Origin: Bostrychus sinensis
Lineage: Eukaryota; Chordata; Actinopteri; Gobiiformes; Eleotridae
Assembly: GCA_020698575.1 (NCBI GenBank)
Contig: CM036240.1
Coordinates: 26,315,211 to 26,379,210 of the forward strand
Reading direction: 5' to 3'
DNA: 64,000 nt
Position 1 is the first letter of the stretch. Every line of letters starts with the position of its first letter. Below the pieces are notes generated by a model that did no database searches, had not been told where the DNA came from, and was given only the letters and a program-made list of their open reading frames with translations. A program made the position numbers and the translations under genes. Shown in pieces: positions 1 to 14,300 of this stretch.

Positions 1-3000
1 GATGCTCACTCAAATACTCTGCACATATGATATAACACATGGCACTTTTATCCTGCACAGCAATGGCCATATTCCATACTATAACCTTATGGCATACTGA
101 TGGATCAACCCTTGGTGCTTACATCTGATTGGACAATAAATAATCTAGCCCTTCTGCCTTATATCCTGCTACATTGTTTTAAGAAAAAAAAGACAGTATG
201 AGTATGAATCATGTGTTTCATGTGTTGAGACATTTTTTGCAACCAGCACTAGCCAGTTTCCGCCTGTGTTATACTGTTAGGTTTACAGATTTACATGCTG
301 GTCTTAGTCTGACAAACCTCTTAATGTATTTAGAGGAAAAAAAGATTTGACTCTGAGTCATGGGTCACTCCTGTTGAGCCTCTACCCATTTTTAGCAACA
401 AGCTCCAGTCATTTTGAACCTATGTAATAGCGCAACGTCGTTTGCTCAGTGAAGTATGGCTGCCAGTGAGTTTGTTCATTCTCACTTCATCAGCTGCACC
501 TCACCTCAATGACCAGCTCTCTCTCATAGCTCAATACTGCGAAACTCACCGGGTCATGTCGATAAAAGCCAGCAGTTATATGATCAAATGGAATAATCAA
601 TACAAGAAAAATAATATGTGCTTTCTCTTATTATCTCTTAATGTAGAAATTTAAAAGGACTGCACAATTAGAAAAACATGCTATTTGATTCTAAATACTG
701 CAATAACATAATAACCTGTAATGTTTGATGGCTCTCTCTATTATAGGACAACTACTGTATATCAATATGAAAAAAGCTAAACCAGATCTAAATGTAAATA
801 AACTAGTGCTAAATTTAGAGCTGAAACCAAGTACTAAAACAGGATTAAACATCATCAAACTAGTACTAAATGTATCAATTAGAAGCCACAGTGAGCTCTA
901 TCTCACAATGGCTTTTTTTTTTTCCAGATGGTGTTCCATATTCACACCAAGAGTTTCATAAAATTTTTATTTCATCAAAATCTAACCATTATTATTAACT
1001 AATGCTGATGAAGACATAACCTCCTTGGTTACAAGATTTTAAATGTTGAACTAAGCCAGAGCTAAAACATGATTTAACCAGGTCTAAACCAGTTTCAAAC
1101 AATACTAAATTAGAACTAAATTTGTGAATACTGTAGGTATTAACCAGCACTTTTATTTTATTTGGACACAAATCATTTTAAACTTCTGATTGGGCAATTA
1201 TTTTGAAAGTAATGTACCGCCGAATAATACTATACCAGTAAATTAATATATTGTGGAGCCTGAACTTTTTCATCCAACTTTTGTTTTTGTGCCTTTCCAA
1301 ATTCATTCACTTACCCTGCATGTTTTGTATTATTTTGAACCCTGGTTGAGGTCTGGTTAAAATTTATTTCTTTAAAGTGTCAAGGGAAATTACACTCAGG
1401 TTAATGGACTGTGACATTTCTGAGATTGCTTAATGGTCAGATTCGTGGAGGCTTTTATTAATGCAATTGTTCCGTGTTGCTTTTTACCCTTTGCTTTTGA
1501 TTAAGGCTACTAAAAATGAAAAATATTCTGCTGGCAAAACATCATTCTATTTGTAACTACAGCAATCTGCCTGCATTGCCTTGCACTACTGCAATCTGCA
1601 TTGGTGATATAAAAAGTAATTCAGGTTTGTACTTAGCAGTAGTATGTCTTCCAGAATGGAGGGCTAACTGCACCCCAAGACTGACACTTTTATGTGACAT
1701 TATATAGGGTGTGATTCTGTGCTGACTATACAGTTGATAATTACTTAAATGGACAATTTTCTCATATGAAAGGCTTGCGTTGTGAAAGATAATAGAAAAA
1801 TTGCACAAGTGAGTTTAGTGAAGCACCTCACATTGGTTACTTTTTATTACTCTTGCATTTATGATTTATCTTTGAAAATATCCAAGCACTGCTTAAATAG
1901 TACCCAGCTGGGACTGCTAGATTATTTTTATCCATTGGAATGACAACTAAAACCAATGAATTTGTATTTTGGTAATGAACTGCATATATCAAATTACATG
2001 TGTCAACACTATGTTCAGTTTCAAACAGTTGCTGATTATATTGGCGTGGAACAAGTTATAGATTATGTTTGCAGGCTTTGCGAGTAAAACCCTTATGCCC
2101 TTGTTTGAAGCATTCTCACACTTCACACTGGCAACACATTGCAGGTACTCTGAACGTCCATTTCCCCTAATCTTTTTTGAAATAGATGCAGGTATGGTGC
2201 AGTTTCAAGTGCAGCCAAAAACATCTAGACAGCTACACTTTGAAAACACACACCAAGCTTGTTAACTTCATTTTTCTCTGTTACAGCTGAAATGCAGGAT
2301 TTTTTTGGGTTAACTTTTAGCAAACTAGGTCTCGTAAATCAGAAGGTACCTGTTCTGTGTCAAAAAGTGACTCTGAAAACCAGAAGATGTCTTTCAAATG
2401 CTGCCCAGATTTATTGAAGATCAACAGGATCAAAAATACAGATTGACAGGAATCAAAAATGATGCATTGAGCAAAATATAGTGGTAAATCAAAAGAACTG
2501 AGGTCCATTCTATACATATCTTTTGGTTTTGGAACTGTAAGTCTGTTCTCGTTATCAAAAGAGCGGATACTGGACACTGGCCTGATAGTATAAATCTAAT
2601 TTAGGTCAAGTCGACCCTTCTGAAGTTGGCCTAAAATGACAAAGCTTATCTAAAGATATGTTACACAAAACTCAGCATGAACTGTCATCACTAAGGAAAT
2701 TACTAAATAAGGAGAACACACAGTAACTATCTTTAAGCATAAACAAATCGGTAATATGCTATGTGAATCATAAGTACAATGACTAAATGAATGATTAAGA
2801 TGAATAAGTGGAGAGTCATAATCTAAGAAACTTTATTGGGACACACAGGACCTAAACTATGGCAAATTATATGTGAAAGTTTAGTAAAGTAGAATTTAAC
2901 TTTAGCATTAGCCATTTTTTTTATTTAACACAAACTATATTTTTAGTCAGCATTTTAGAGTGAATGCTGTACTTGTTGCACTGTATGGATGTTGACCAAT

Positions 3001-5275
3001 AGTGTTCATAAAAAACTCAATTTAAAGTTGGGGAAGGTAATTTTTGGAAGTGTAAAAGCATGTGTAAGAACATTTCACCACACCATATTTTAGATTTTAT
3101 ACAATTGTAAGTCTGGAAATAGTTTTTTTTTTTTTTTTTTTCATTCCTAAAGAAGCACAAAATAAAGTGTACTTGGAGACTGTTGATAACAGTCATAAAA
3201 CAGGCTTTATTTTACTGTCACTGAAGCAATATTTGCATAAAAAGGCATTGGGCTACTATAAAAATCCTCCCTCTGTGCCTAAGAAACTGGGTGCTTTAAA
3301 GACACCATATGCAGGTTTTCAAAGTAAATGTTTGTAAACAAATGTAGCTTGCGACTCCTCTCCTTTTTTAGTGTTGATTATGTGCTTAAAGTCATTCACT
3401 TTGTATATAAACTTAAGTAATGTAACTTGTAATTTGAATTTGCTGTTTTCTAATCTTCTGTGAGCTGTGATTGGCCCGAGAACTGTGCTATCATTGAAAC
3501 AACAATGTTACATATTTTGCCTTTAAATTAAAAATGGTTGTGACTTGGATTGGCTGTTTATGTCCATATTGTTTTGCAAAGCAAACGTTGTAGTAGGATA
3601 TGCACTAGTTCATGTGATTTTCTTTACTGGTATCTCTGGTTCTACAGTAAGAAAACATGCCGGATCACTTTCACCTTTTCAGAAGCCACAAAAGAGCAAC
3701 TGCAACAGCTTTTAGTGTACATTTGTATGTCAATAGAGATTAGCTTTTGCCATTGAGCACACACGACTTTACCTGAATAGCCCAGCAGGTAAGAAGTCTG
3801 GTTGGAGTCATTACCACCTCCCCCCAAATGACCACTCCCTTTGGTTGTCTACACGCATATACAGCAGTGGTGGTCATCAAACTTGACCTGTGGCAATGCT
3901 GTTAAAAGACCTCTCATTCATCCAGTCCCTCACTACCCAAAGGGCTCAATAAAACAAAGTGTCCTGTCATGAGCTGGATTTTGGTGCATCTTGCGGTTGG
4001 CGCTCTCCAGCTTCTCCATTTGTCCCAGTTCATTGGAGCAAGACACAGCCAACTTCCTCCATTTAATTGCCTCTGTGCTCATTAAAAATCAGAGAAGACA
4101 TGCTTTGTAAGGTGTCACCTAAGATGGAAAGGGGAAAAAAAAAAGGAAACATTTCTTTGGGCATCAGGTGCTAGAAAGAAGTAAACAAATAGAGCACATT
4201 AGGCAAAAGGAGTGGCACAACAGCTCAAGGGTCTCCTCCATGACCTCTGTCTGGACTAATAAGCAGCACGGAGAGGAAGAAAGAGGTCAAATGCTTTCCC
4301 TTTGGTCAAAATACATTATTATTAGTAAACAGCAGAAGGGATACATTCTTGTGGAAAAATAAGTCTAAGCAACTTTGTTTTCCTTTAGTATTCTTTGCAA
4401 CGTTTTATCAGATTATGCTACAGTTTGCAGCACTCGGCCACTAACTCAGAGTTTGGCAAATCGAATAATTCATTAGATCTTACCTTTACATATACATTCT
4501 AATTGTAGTATTTAATTTGTTGATTGTTTCCTGTAATAAAGATGATGAAGATCTAAGCCTGTAATTATATACCTTTTATATCCGTTTCCCATGGCAACAG
4601 TGTAAAGGTGAGGGCAGGACTCCTTACTTTTAATTACAACTAGGGCTACACAGTGCACTGCGAAGACATTGTCACTGCAGATATCAACTTGCACAAGAAC
4701 TATATCACAAGGTTATCTTGAAGTATCATTATGCAGTGTAGCAGTATTCAACAACCATGTTCCTAATAATATTGTAAAATGGATAGTTTACATTTAATTT
4801 ACAACATTAAACTTATTTTAATTTTTATTGTAGGGTTGAGGTGCACTTAAAAGTGTTGTTTTTAGTAAAGTACAAATATTTGATATTGTGCCAAAAATGT
4901 TAGAAACTGTCCCAGACGCTACTGACTAATTTTGAAAATGTTTGTGTTTTGTTTTTTGAGAATGTTACAGTGACACCGCAGGACATTGATCATGAACATG
5001 ATCGCCTCAAAAATTACAGCTTCACTACAGCTTTATTATAGTTGCGCTGACAACCACACAAAGCCTTAGCTGTCATCCACGGGACCTTTTTGCACTGATA
5101 AACTGTTGACACAAATGGACAGCACATCTGAGTAAAAAAGGTTCTGCCTCTAGACTAAACCTTAAGCTGTTTTTACTCTTACGTTCCAGATTATTTTACT
5201 CATATCATTCATATCAATGTTGTTTCAGTGTATGTTTTGTATCCACATTTCAATCTCTTGTTTCTCTCTCTACAG
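1..5275. other. pkp4 upstream intron (partial)
   Basis: AT-rich intronic DNA ending in a good acceptor (pyrimidine tract then tctacag at 5275). No exon could be supported; the short open frames here have no coding character. It holds a degenerate minisatellite of taaacca/ctaaa-type units (about 775-1125), a poly-T run near 3123-3142, and a GC-richer non-repetitive stretch near 3960-4120 that might be a conserved non-coding element. Confidence 0.75.
775..1125. repeat. degenerate minisatellite (reverse orientation of the one at 53205)
   Basis: Scattered units such as aaccaagtactaaaac, gtctaaaccagtttc and gagctaaaacatgatt; the reverse complement reads ttagt..tggttta. More diverged and interrupted than the array at 53205. 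Confidence 0.5.
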
Positions 5276-5310
5276 TTCATCTGACAAGTCCTTGCCTTGG
5301 AGAGTTCCAG
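5276..5310 (+). CDS. pkp4: pkp4 exon (window exon 1, 35 nt)
   Basis: Small exon between acceptor tctctctctacag and donor gtaagt. After one split-codon base it reads SSDKSLPWRVP and leaves one base (g) to complete Asp with the next exon. It aligns with the STEKSFPWRSTD segment of mammalian PKP4 just after the N-terminal coiled coil. The phases at both ends fit the neighbouring exons. Short, so identified by position, splice sites and the K-S-x-PWR match. Confidence 0.85.
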
Positions 5311-8300
5311 GTAAGTCCCCACAAACACAACCTATCTTCATACTGTTTGGTTGCAAGATAATAAGCAGTTTTGTTGTCTACTACCAGTATTAGCTAATGG
5401 GTAATGGTTTTTGATTATACCTAAACCACAGTGACTTAATTGATTGGCTAAATACTTTAACATGTTAAGTGTAAATATCTGAGTTCTATAACATTACATT
5501 TTGGAAATCAGAAATTACTTGGGAAACTGATTCATCTGACCAGGTTTGTATAGGTTTTTAGTGGCTTATATTTTTTAATATAGTTTCATTTCCTCACTTT
5601 CTAGCTTCCAATCCCTATCACTAACCACTCTCAAATGCATAGCAGCTGTTAAAATACTTCCTTCCATTTGTGCCTGTTGATAATATCTATTCATATTGGC
5701 CATATTACTTCACATAAATAACTTCATTTTATGACCACTTAATGGCTAGATCAACTTCTTAGAGTGCTTCTGTATAATTATTACTAACATGAATCTTTCA
5801 GGAAACAAGCCGCCTCAGGCATATTCTTGCTTTAATATTTATCTAAGCCATTTATGCCTACTCACAACAAGACCACTGACAGCCAACCTCGGGATTAGCG
5901 CTGGACCCCTTTGGTCTCTGTTTAGCTTGCTTGCATCCTTCAAAGATCTTCAGTCAAAACGAGATAATGAATTGAATTTACTATGTATTTCATGGCTTAT
6001 TAATTGCGTAGCAGAATTTGTGTAGCGGCCATTAATCATTTATTGTCAGCCCTGTCAGAGAGGCCTATGGGGGGTGATAGTTGTACACATGCAGTGGGAA
6101 TATTAATACAACATCACTTTCTCATTTGTTTCCGCACTGCATTTCATTAGGGCAAAGTCGGGGGAACTAATCACAATTGCAAGTTTGTTTAGTATTGATT
6201 TACCATTGTCCCGCTGATGATAAATGATGTATTTTTTTTCCATTTCAATGTATTGAGGAGAAAGTAATGGGAGTCTTATTGGCCTTATGAGCGGCTGTTA
6301 TGTGTGCAGTGTCTGGGAGATGGAGATAGAAGTGTTACTGTGGAAACAAGGCTTTTAGCCCCAGGAAATGTCAATGCAGTCACACCTCTTGTCCACCGCC
6401 GGCACAGGACGTACACCTTACTGCAGCCTCACTCCGGTTTTGTTAGTGTCGCTTTGTGTTTTTGGTGCTTTTTCACATCACTGCCTCCTTTTGTCACCTC
6501 TCACATACTCGGTACATTTACTATGGTTATAAGCAAACAAGGTGGTTTTACTGTACCAAAGTCTGAAATACATTGGGATTGGCCTCAAACTTGTATCACA
6601 ATATATCAAGAAAAGACACAAGGACAATATAAATGTTAACATGTAAATAAAATACCATATTTATGCGCACTTAAAAAGATGCTGGCTCAGTGCACCCAGG
6701 GAAATTGGTTCCCTTACTATAGAGTTCGGGAATCTGTCACGGTCTCACACCGCAAAGCATTGTGGGACCTACAGACATGCAAGGGTCATGCACACAAATA
6801 CAAGCTGGTTTCAATAGTGTTTGTTGTATAGTGTGAGCTGCTATATTCCCCTTCATGGCCAACCTGAAAGATCATTGCCAAAGAGTTTTTTTAGTGCACA
6901 TGAAAATACAACTAACATCACTGAATTTTTTATCTAGATTTGTGCAATATATGTACATTGATATTATGGTGAAGAAAATACATATGTAATTCACAGTAGC
7001 ATTGAACTGGGCAACATATACATATTTGATAAACAACTGGGATTCTAAATTTATTGAGAAGATTGTAATAGTTTTTTTCCACATTCATAAAAATTTTGAC
7101 ATTTTTAAGAGCACTGCAAATTAAATACTGAAGGCTCTTGTGAACTTTTAAAAGTGTGCAAACATTCATTTCACATCTATAAAAATACACAAAATTAATA
7201 TTTAAAAACTGCAATAGCAAAGCAATGGAGCAGTTTAAAAAGTAAACAAAGACTTATTTCATGGCTCATTTCTTTTTTCTTTTTTTTCTTTTTTTTTTAC
7301 TCTGTCATGACTTGTGCAACTCTGTACGTTGCTGTTTGGTAGCTCCAGATATGGCAGACACATCCCACAATGACCTCTATAGAAGGGCCATTTTCTAGTT
7401 TACTACAAACAGGTTAGCTCATAGCATAATACAGTTTATCTTTTCACAGGCAGAATTTTAAGTATTATTTACTTTAACAGCTTTATATTAAAAATAAAAT
7501 ACTCCAATGATCCAATAAAATAGTTATTTTATTGGATCATGTAAAGGGTTGTTCAGTAATGCTTGTATGAGATATTTTAGGCTAACAAATGTGTTCACAA
7601 GTACACACAACATAGTTGTTGGCAGTTGACGCCTAACTTTGTACTGCTCTGAATCTGCTGAATGTGTGACTGTTGTAGTGCAAGCAGGTTGCAGTTCAGT
7701 CCAGTTATGTTTATTTTTCAAACTTATCTTCTGACAGTTTGACTCTAGATCCCATTAAAACTTGTGACTAGTCCCTCAGTTATCCAGAGATGGCAGTAGA
7801 AGCTGCCAGCTTGTCAAACACAGTAACATACAGGATATTCTACAGTATATCATAAATTATAAAATATAGTTATGTTGAAAATTTGAATTGTAGCTGAAAC
7901 CAATGAGTTGCTCATACTGGGTAGTAAACCAGACTCTTAACTTTCCAGTAACTGTTAGGGCTGCTTCTACAATATACTTGACTGTTTCTGTCCCTTAAGT
8001 ATTTATACTTAAGCAGACTCTGAAGATTCTATGGCTTATATACTATAATGAGAAAATGTTCCTACATCTACAAGGTTTGTTAAGTAAGCAAATTATGAAA
8101 GCAGTTAGGGCTTGCAGCTGCACTTTCCTCGCCAAATGTCTCCAAGTACTATCTTATAAAGGGCTGACATTTAAGCAGTAAAGTCTCACATTTTAGTGGC
8201 AATAATGTCAGCCACAGATAGTTGTTTGAAAGCAGCCATCTTTCTTCTCAGCGTGATGAACAGGATAGTGTCCTACCCTCCAGTTCGCTCTGATTTTTTT

Positions 8301-11300
8301 GCCCCATTTTGGCTTTTTGGCATGTTGTTTATCAAGCAGGGTCAGAGCCCAGTGTAAAATCTCTGTGGTCTGATGTGACAGTGCCAAACTGGAGTGAAAG
8401 GAGGCAAATATCTTTATATAATATATTTTATTACTATATGGTCCACAAAATTACTTGTTGTAGAAGTAGTAGTAGCTGTGGACTGATCAGTAGTAAAAGC
8501 AGCAATTAGCAGCAGTATCGATACCCATAGTATCAATAGTAGTAAAATATATAAGCAGCAATAGTGTCAATAGTTATAATAGCAGTATTAGTCGTGGTAT
8601 CAATGGCTTTAGCAGTAGCAGCTGCTGTAGTAGTAGCAGTTGTAGCAACATATATATAGCTGTAATGGTAGTAGCAGTAGTAGAAGCAGCAGTAGTGATA
8701 CTAGTAGAAGAAAATAGGCTAAATCTTCCAGCTAGGTACTCCTGACCAGGATCCTGGCTCAAAATCTGGAGAAGGGTTCCCGGGCGCTGCACCGCAGCTG
8801 CCCACTGTTCCTGACGGGTTGCCCCATCAGCATTGAGGGATGGGTCAAATGCAGAGAACAAATTTCCCTATGGGGATCAATAAAATATACCTTACTTTAC
8901 CTTACCTTAGTAGTAGCAGTAGACCTGTTTGCATTCATATGTGTTAGGGCCAACAGGTTCTGCAAATGTATACTCTGGCAGTTTGACGCTAGATCTCTTT
9001 GACTGAAACTTATCCCATTTGTAAATAGTGCCTAAGAAGTCCAGAGGTGGCAGTGGAAGATGGCAGCTTGTCAAACACACTAGGCCTTTTTGTCAACAGA
9101 TTTTTGCAACAGGTCAGTCCTACAGGCCAGGCGGGTTCTTCACAAGGCCCTACCATTATTCACACTGTGGCTAGGAAGGCAGCCATCACTGGCGTCTGAC
9201 TGCTGGTGCGGGTCTCTGCCTGTTCCCTTCAGTTTGCTGCTTTCTGTTTGATTGCCGAAACACCGGTCATGCTTAACCAAATTGTGAAGCTTTGACTGCA
9301 TGGACATTAGAGCGCTAATTCTAGTCTCTGTTTTTCATACTGGCTGATGTATACGCATGGGTAGAATGGCTGTCTGTTACTTAGCTGCACACTGTATTGC
9401 TCAATAAGCTATAGTTTTTGGCATGTGATAGACAACTGACAATTGTAGCAAGACTAAATGTATAAAAAAAAAAAACTTGAGGCAGTTGAGGAGACTTCAC
9501 ATGGTAAATCTATAGAGCTGAGACCTGGACCCAAACAGGGGTTCTTCTAGTTGAGGGGTAAATGCTCTATCCATTGATCGACCAAGCCCTTATATCTAAA
9601 ATAATTCTAAAGCATCTCCTAAAAATATTTGGACAGTGATACAGATCCAAACCAAAAAGTACATTTTTCTTTATTTTATTCAAGGGACAATTCAGATAGG
9701 GTTCTACTAACAGACAACAACAAACCAGCTGTTATCTAAAGCAGTGCAAATGGACCCTAGTGTATGTGCATTTTTTACATAATTAAAATAAACGTATATT
9801 CTTTTATATATTGCAACGTCCGGCACACTTATTGCATGTTTTCCATATAATGTGCAGCCCTAACTTTTGCCATACTGTGTGCTGTGAAATGCGGCCTAAT
9901 TTAGTATTCCTAAATTAGCTGGGCAGTAAAACGTAATGACTCGCAGCAGCACAAAGGCAAAACTAATGTTGCAGAAAATATCATCTGTTATTGTTTTCTC
10001 TAAACTCCAAAAACGACTATGGTAATGGCTATTTAAATATTCCCATTTGAAGAAAAAGCTGTAATTGTTCGGGACGCAAAGCGCTTTCTCATTTTCGACT
10101 GCCTGTTTTCCGCCGTCTCCCCAGATGCCTCCACCTCGGGGGATGCCAAATCGCGGATGACTGACAGCTCGCAGTCGCCTAGCTACCGCATCAGGACCGA
10201 GTCAGAGCAGGTGTCTCTGTACTCCCCCGAGCAGTCCTCTCTCCATGAAAGTGAGGGTCTGTTATTGCTTCTCTCTTGTTGCTGACTTATAGCTTATTTT
10301 TCCTTTCCTAAATCATATTTCTAACACTTTTTTTAACTTCATAAATCTCAGAATAAGGTCTGGATGATAAATCAAATTATTTTATTATCATAAGTATGCA
10401 GTGTCTTTAAAAACTGTTTCATCATTTAATAGCATATTGTAATTCTGATTTATAAAGAATAAAGACCTTAAAATGTCCTATATTCTTATTATACTCTGAT
10501 AGAAAGGGGTCATCAGTTGGGGACAGCCAATAATCAATCAAAAAAAAAGTTTTGTATAAAGTATTATGAGTCATTTTAGGTAGGTCCAAAAATATTTGGA
10601 CACTGAAACAAGTTAGTTATTTTACCAAAACATTCAAAATACAGTTGTATTTTATTATGTGCTTAAAGTGCAGACTCTCAGCTATAATCTAAGGGTATTC
10701 ACAGTTCATTTTTAATACTTTGTTGAGAATCCTTTGCAGGCAATGACTGCCTGAAGTCTGAAACCCATGGATGTCACCAAACGCTGGGTTTCCTCCTTTG
10801 TAAATGCTTTGCCAGGACTTTAATGCTGCTGTCTTCAGTTGTTGCTTGTTTGTGGGTCTTTCTCTGTAAAGGGAAAAAGCCCATTCAGCTCATGAAATAG
10901 CTTTTGAGGCAAATTGTCCTATTATTTTTAGTCCCTTGAAAAAGAGGCAGCTACATATTATATTGAATATGTTTTGGTTAAAAGGTTAAACTAACAAAAC
11001 TGTCAGCATCCAAATATTTATGGACCTAACTGCATATCTGCAAATGCATTAGTTTTGCCAAGTTGTAGGGTGTTAACCAAAACAAGGATAACAGAATACC
11101 AGTGAGATTCACAATGTACTTGTTGATTTATGCAAGTTAGCCATGCACTTTCATTTAAAAGGGCATTTTACATCTTAAACAAGATTTTAAGTGGCATGTA
11201 AACTGTAATAATTGTCATCTATGTAGACGGAGAGGGCTTAAATACAAATGGCGTCAAACCTGAACTACTTTGCTATTGTTTTCAGTTAGCAGTCAGCCTA

Positions 11301-14300
11301 AAGAACGATAATTAATTAAAAGTACAACTACCTTTTTAGGTTCCAAGAAATTCAATTAAGATCGTTAATTGTCTGCTAAATTGCCTATCCCTTTTGAGAA
11401 CTTTTGTCTTTCATTGTCATGCTTGATATTTAGTGTGTGACTTTTACTTCTGATCCTTCATTATAGCTAATAAAAGCTCAATAAGCCACAATGGCCTGTT
11501 AAATTGCAAGCTAAAGAACAGTTTTCCCTTGGTCCAGCCATTTGTCATTAGTGCTGGTGCCCAAGTAAAGGTCATGTCTGTTACGTAAGCTTTATGGTGG
11601 CTCTGTCTCCTGTCCCTTACCCTCTCGCCTGTCCTTCCTCTCTCTTAGGGTCTGCAGGGAATTCACGTAGCTCCACTCAGATGAACTCATATTCGGACAG
11701 CGGCTACCAGGATGCCAGCAGCGGCTACCACAGCAGCCAAAACCTGGGCAAGGCTGAACTTCGGATGCAGCACTCGTTCCCCGGAGCAGGCACTGGGACG
11801 AGTCGGAATGCCAGGGCAGAGGGCCAGGCTTCTGCACAGGTACTGCCACATGCACATGCACTCACTGGCCACATTATTAGATACACCTGTTCTAATGCTT
11901 ATAAATGCCGATATCTATCAGCAAATCAGACACGTCAAGCATTGAAGAAGTACACATTGTGTGGTACTCCTGTTGGCTAAGGACAGGAAACCATGCCTCA
12001 TGCTCAAAGTTGCTGGAATATTCTCCAGCCACCCCACAAAGAAATAAGCAGAATAAGATCAATTTATACATAAACATAGAGTCATGGATTCATCCCGCCC
12101 AAGAGTTGTGTGCATGGTGTTGTAAAAAAATATTTGAGTTACTGTTGTCTTTCTAAGATCACAAATTAGTCACTGCCACTCACTAAGTATTTAGTTTTTT
12201 GATATCTAAAAATATGACCAGTACTGCGAAAAGCCTTCACATATAGATGTGAAGACATGCTGTAAAATGCCGTTGCTTGAACCACTCAAACACTTGTAAA
12301 ATGTAATTGCTATTATTTTTTCACTCACTGTAGTGATGTAGTGCTTCAGGGCACAGAAGGGACATAGTGCACTAGCGCCGCAGTGTAATCACGCTTCATA
12401 CAGAGTTGTACACAGAGACCACTGAGAAACCAAATGGCGCTGTCAAACACAACAGGGGAGGGGGCAGGGAGCAAAGGAAAAATAAACACAACCTGGGCTA
12501 AAATGGTTCATGTTCAACAGTATGGCAGTTTTAAAAAATATATGTTTATGATTAACATAATTTAAAATCTAGCTCTTTTTTTTTTTTTACATGAAACAAG
12601 AAAATTAACTTCATATTTAAAAACATTAAATCCAAGAGAGACTAAAACAAACACAAATGCGTGAAGTGTAATGGATAAATTATTTGAGAAATAAACTTTG
12701 GTGCTTAGACTCCGGCAGGTGGAAACGTCAGCAATGCGATGAAGGGAGAGTTTAATAGATTATTTGGGGGAAATTTCTCCCTCCGGGCTCTAGGCACTGG
12801 TGGTGGTGAAGAGGAGGAGATTGAGAGAATGAGGAGATCGATGGTTTCGCTGATGCGATGGAGATGGGCGTGGAGGTGGGTTGCAGCATGAAAATAAAAC
12901 AGCAGTATGACTGGGGGCAGAGAGCATATGTATATGAATGGTAGAAGATGGCAGGCTGTGATTGGCTGACAGTAACAGACAGATGAGAGGGTGTAGAAAA
13001 GGGAAAATAAATCACAGTCTACCTGGTTTAATTTATGCATTCAGCTTCATTTCACTCAGCAATTTTGAGAGACGGCGCGCACTATCATCATATCTGTCTA
13101 CCCATCTTTGCAAAACCATCACACAAAATTATATCATAGCTAACAAAAATAAAATATTTATTGTGATTTTTGCACCACCCTGCCACGTGATGTTTCAGAT
13201 ATAAACCCTGATGTTGTTCTTTTTTGACAGGTCCCACCAGTCACCACAGCAGTACCCGGACGTGCAATGCGGAGGGTCAGCTCGGTGCCTTCCCGCTCTC
13301 ACTCTCCGGCCTACACCAGCCCGTCCCGAGGCTCCTCCCTGCGCACCTCTGTCAACAGCCCCTACAACTCGCCCATTGTAACAGAACCCAAACCTCTATC
13401 CAGCATCTTTTCCACCACTCTGCCCACGGTCCAGCGCTCCAACACGACCTGTGGTGGCACTTCACCTTATTCCACCCAGAAAAACTCCCCTTCTGGATTA
13501 CGGCGCGTGGGTTCGGCAAACTCACGATCAGGCAGTAGGACCACTTCACCATACCAAGCTTCGGGGTCATCTTCGGGACGCATGGGTTCCCCGCTAACGA
13601 TGGCGGACAACGTCAACCCCCCACTTACCAAGCAGCCGACCCATTCCTCATCTCCTGTTAGGACGGGTATGACAGCTGTGCCCCAACACTACAGCTCCAC
13701 TCTGCCACGCTCCATGCTCCACAACACAGACCCGTACGGACCCCAGAGTTATGACATTTACGAGAGGATGACGCGCCCTGACAGCCTCACAGGTACTGCG
13801 CTCATAAATGCACTCTGCTGTTTAGAGTGGGTCAGCATTCTCTTCAACTCAATCAGGCTCTTTAGATCAATAGCTAATCACTTCTGTTGGCTTTCTTGTC
13901 GCTATATACTGTCGAACTGCATTAATTCATTCTGAAATGTAAATGCAATTCTTGTTAAATATAAATTATTTTCCTAACAAAGTAAATAAATGTAGAAGCA
14001 TAGAAAAATACAGTCTATTACTAGACACAGAAGGCTACTTTTCCATGCTACTTTAATGTGCTACAGTATCTAATGTTGAATTTTTTAATAATATACCATA
14101 ATACAGTATATTTTTCCATACCGGAGATAAAGTTCAGTGGCCATCTTCAATACGTTTGGCCTTATGGAAAGCCATATTTCAAAAGACCATAACAATTGAA
14201 ATTTAGTTATAGACATTTTTGGTCAGCCAAATAAAATAGATGTAGTGAACTCCTTTTGAGTCCCAGCCCAGTGTTTGGGAACCACTAGCAAGTTCCTTTC

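Larger units (their letters stand above)
5311..10124. other. pkp4 intron
   Basis: Intron of 4.8 kb. Contents: a relatively complex, TAAT-motif-bearing stretch at about 5870-6330 that reads like a conserved non-coding element; AT-rich DNA with a poly-T/CTTT run near 7270-7300; the AGT/AGC microsatellite and retroposon tail near 8460-8912; a diverged direct repeat (7728-7826 and 8966-9080); and a tRNA-like SINE head with an ATGTGCAGCCCTA tail (9515-9862). No exon seen. Confidence 0.75.

Noticed and set aside
6304..6639. 111-residue open frame in an intron
   Set aside because: No recognised domain, and no homology I know of. The possible conservation of this area is better explained as non-coding.
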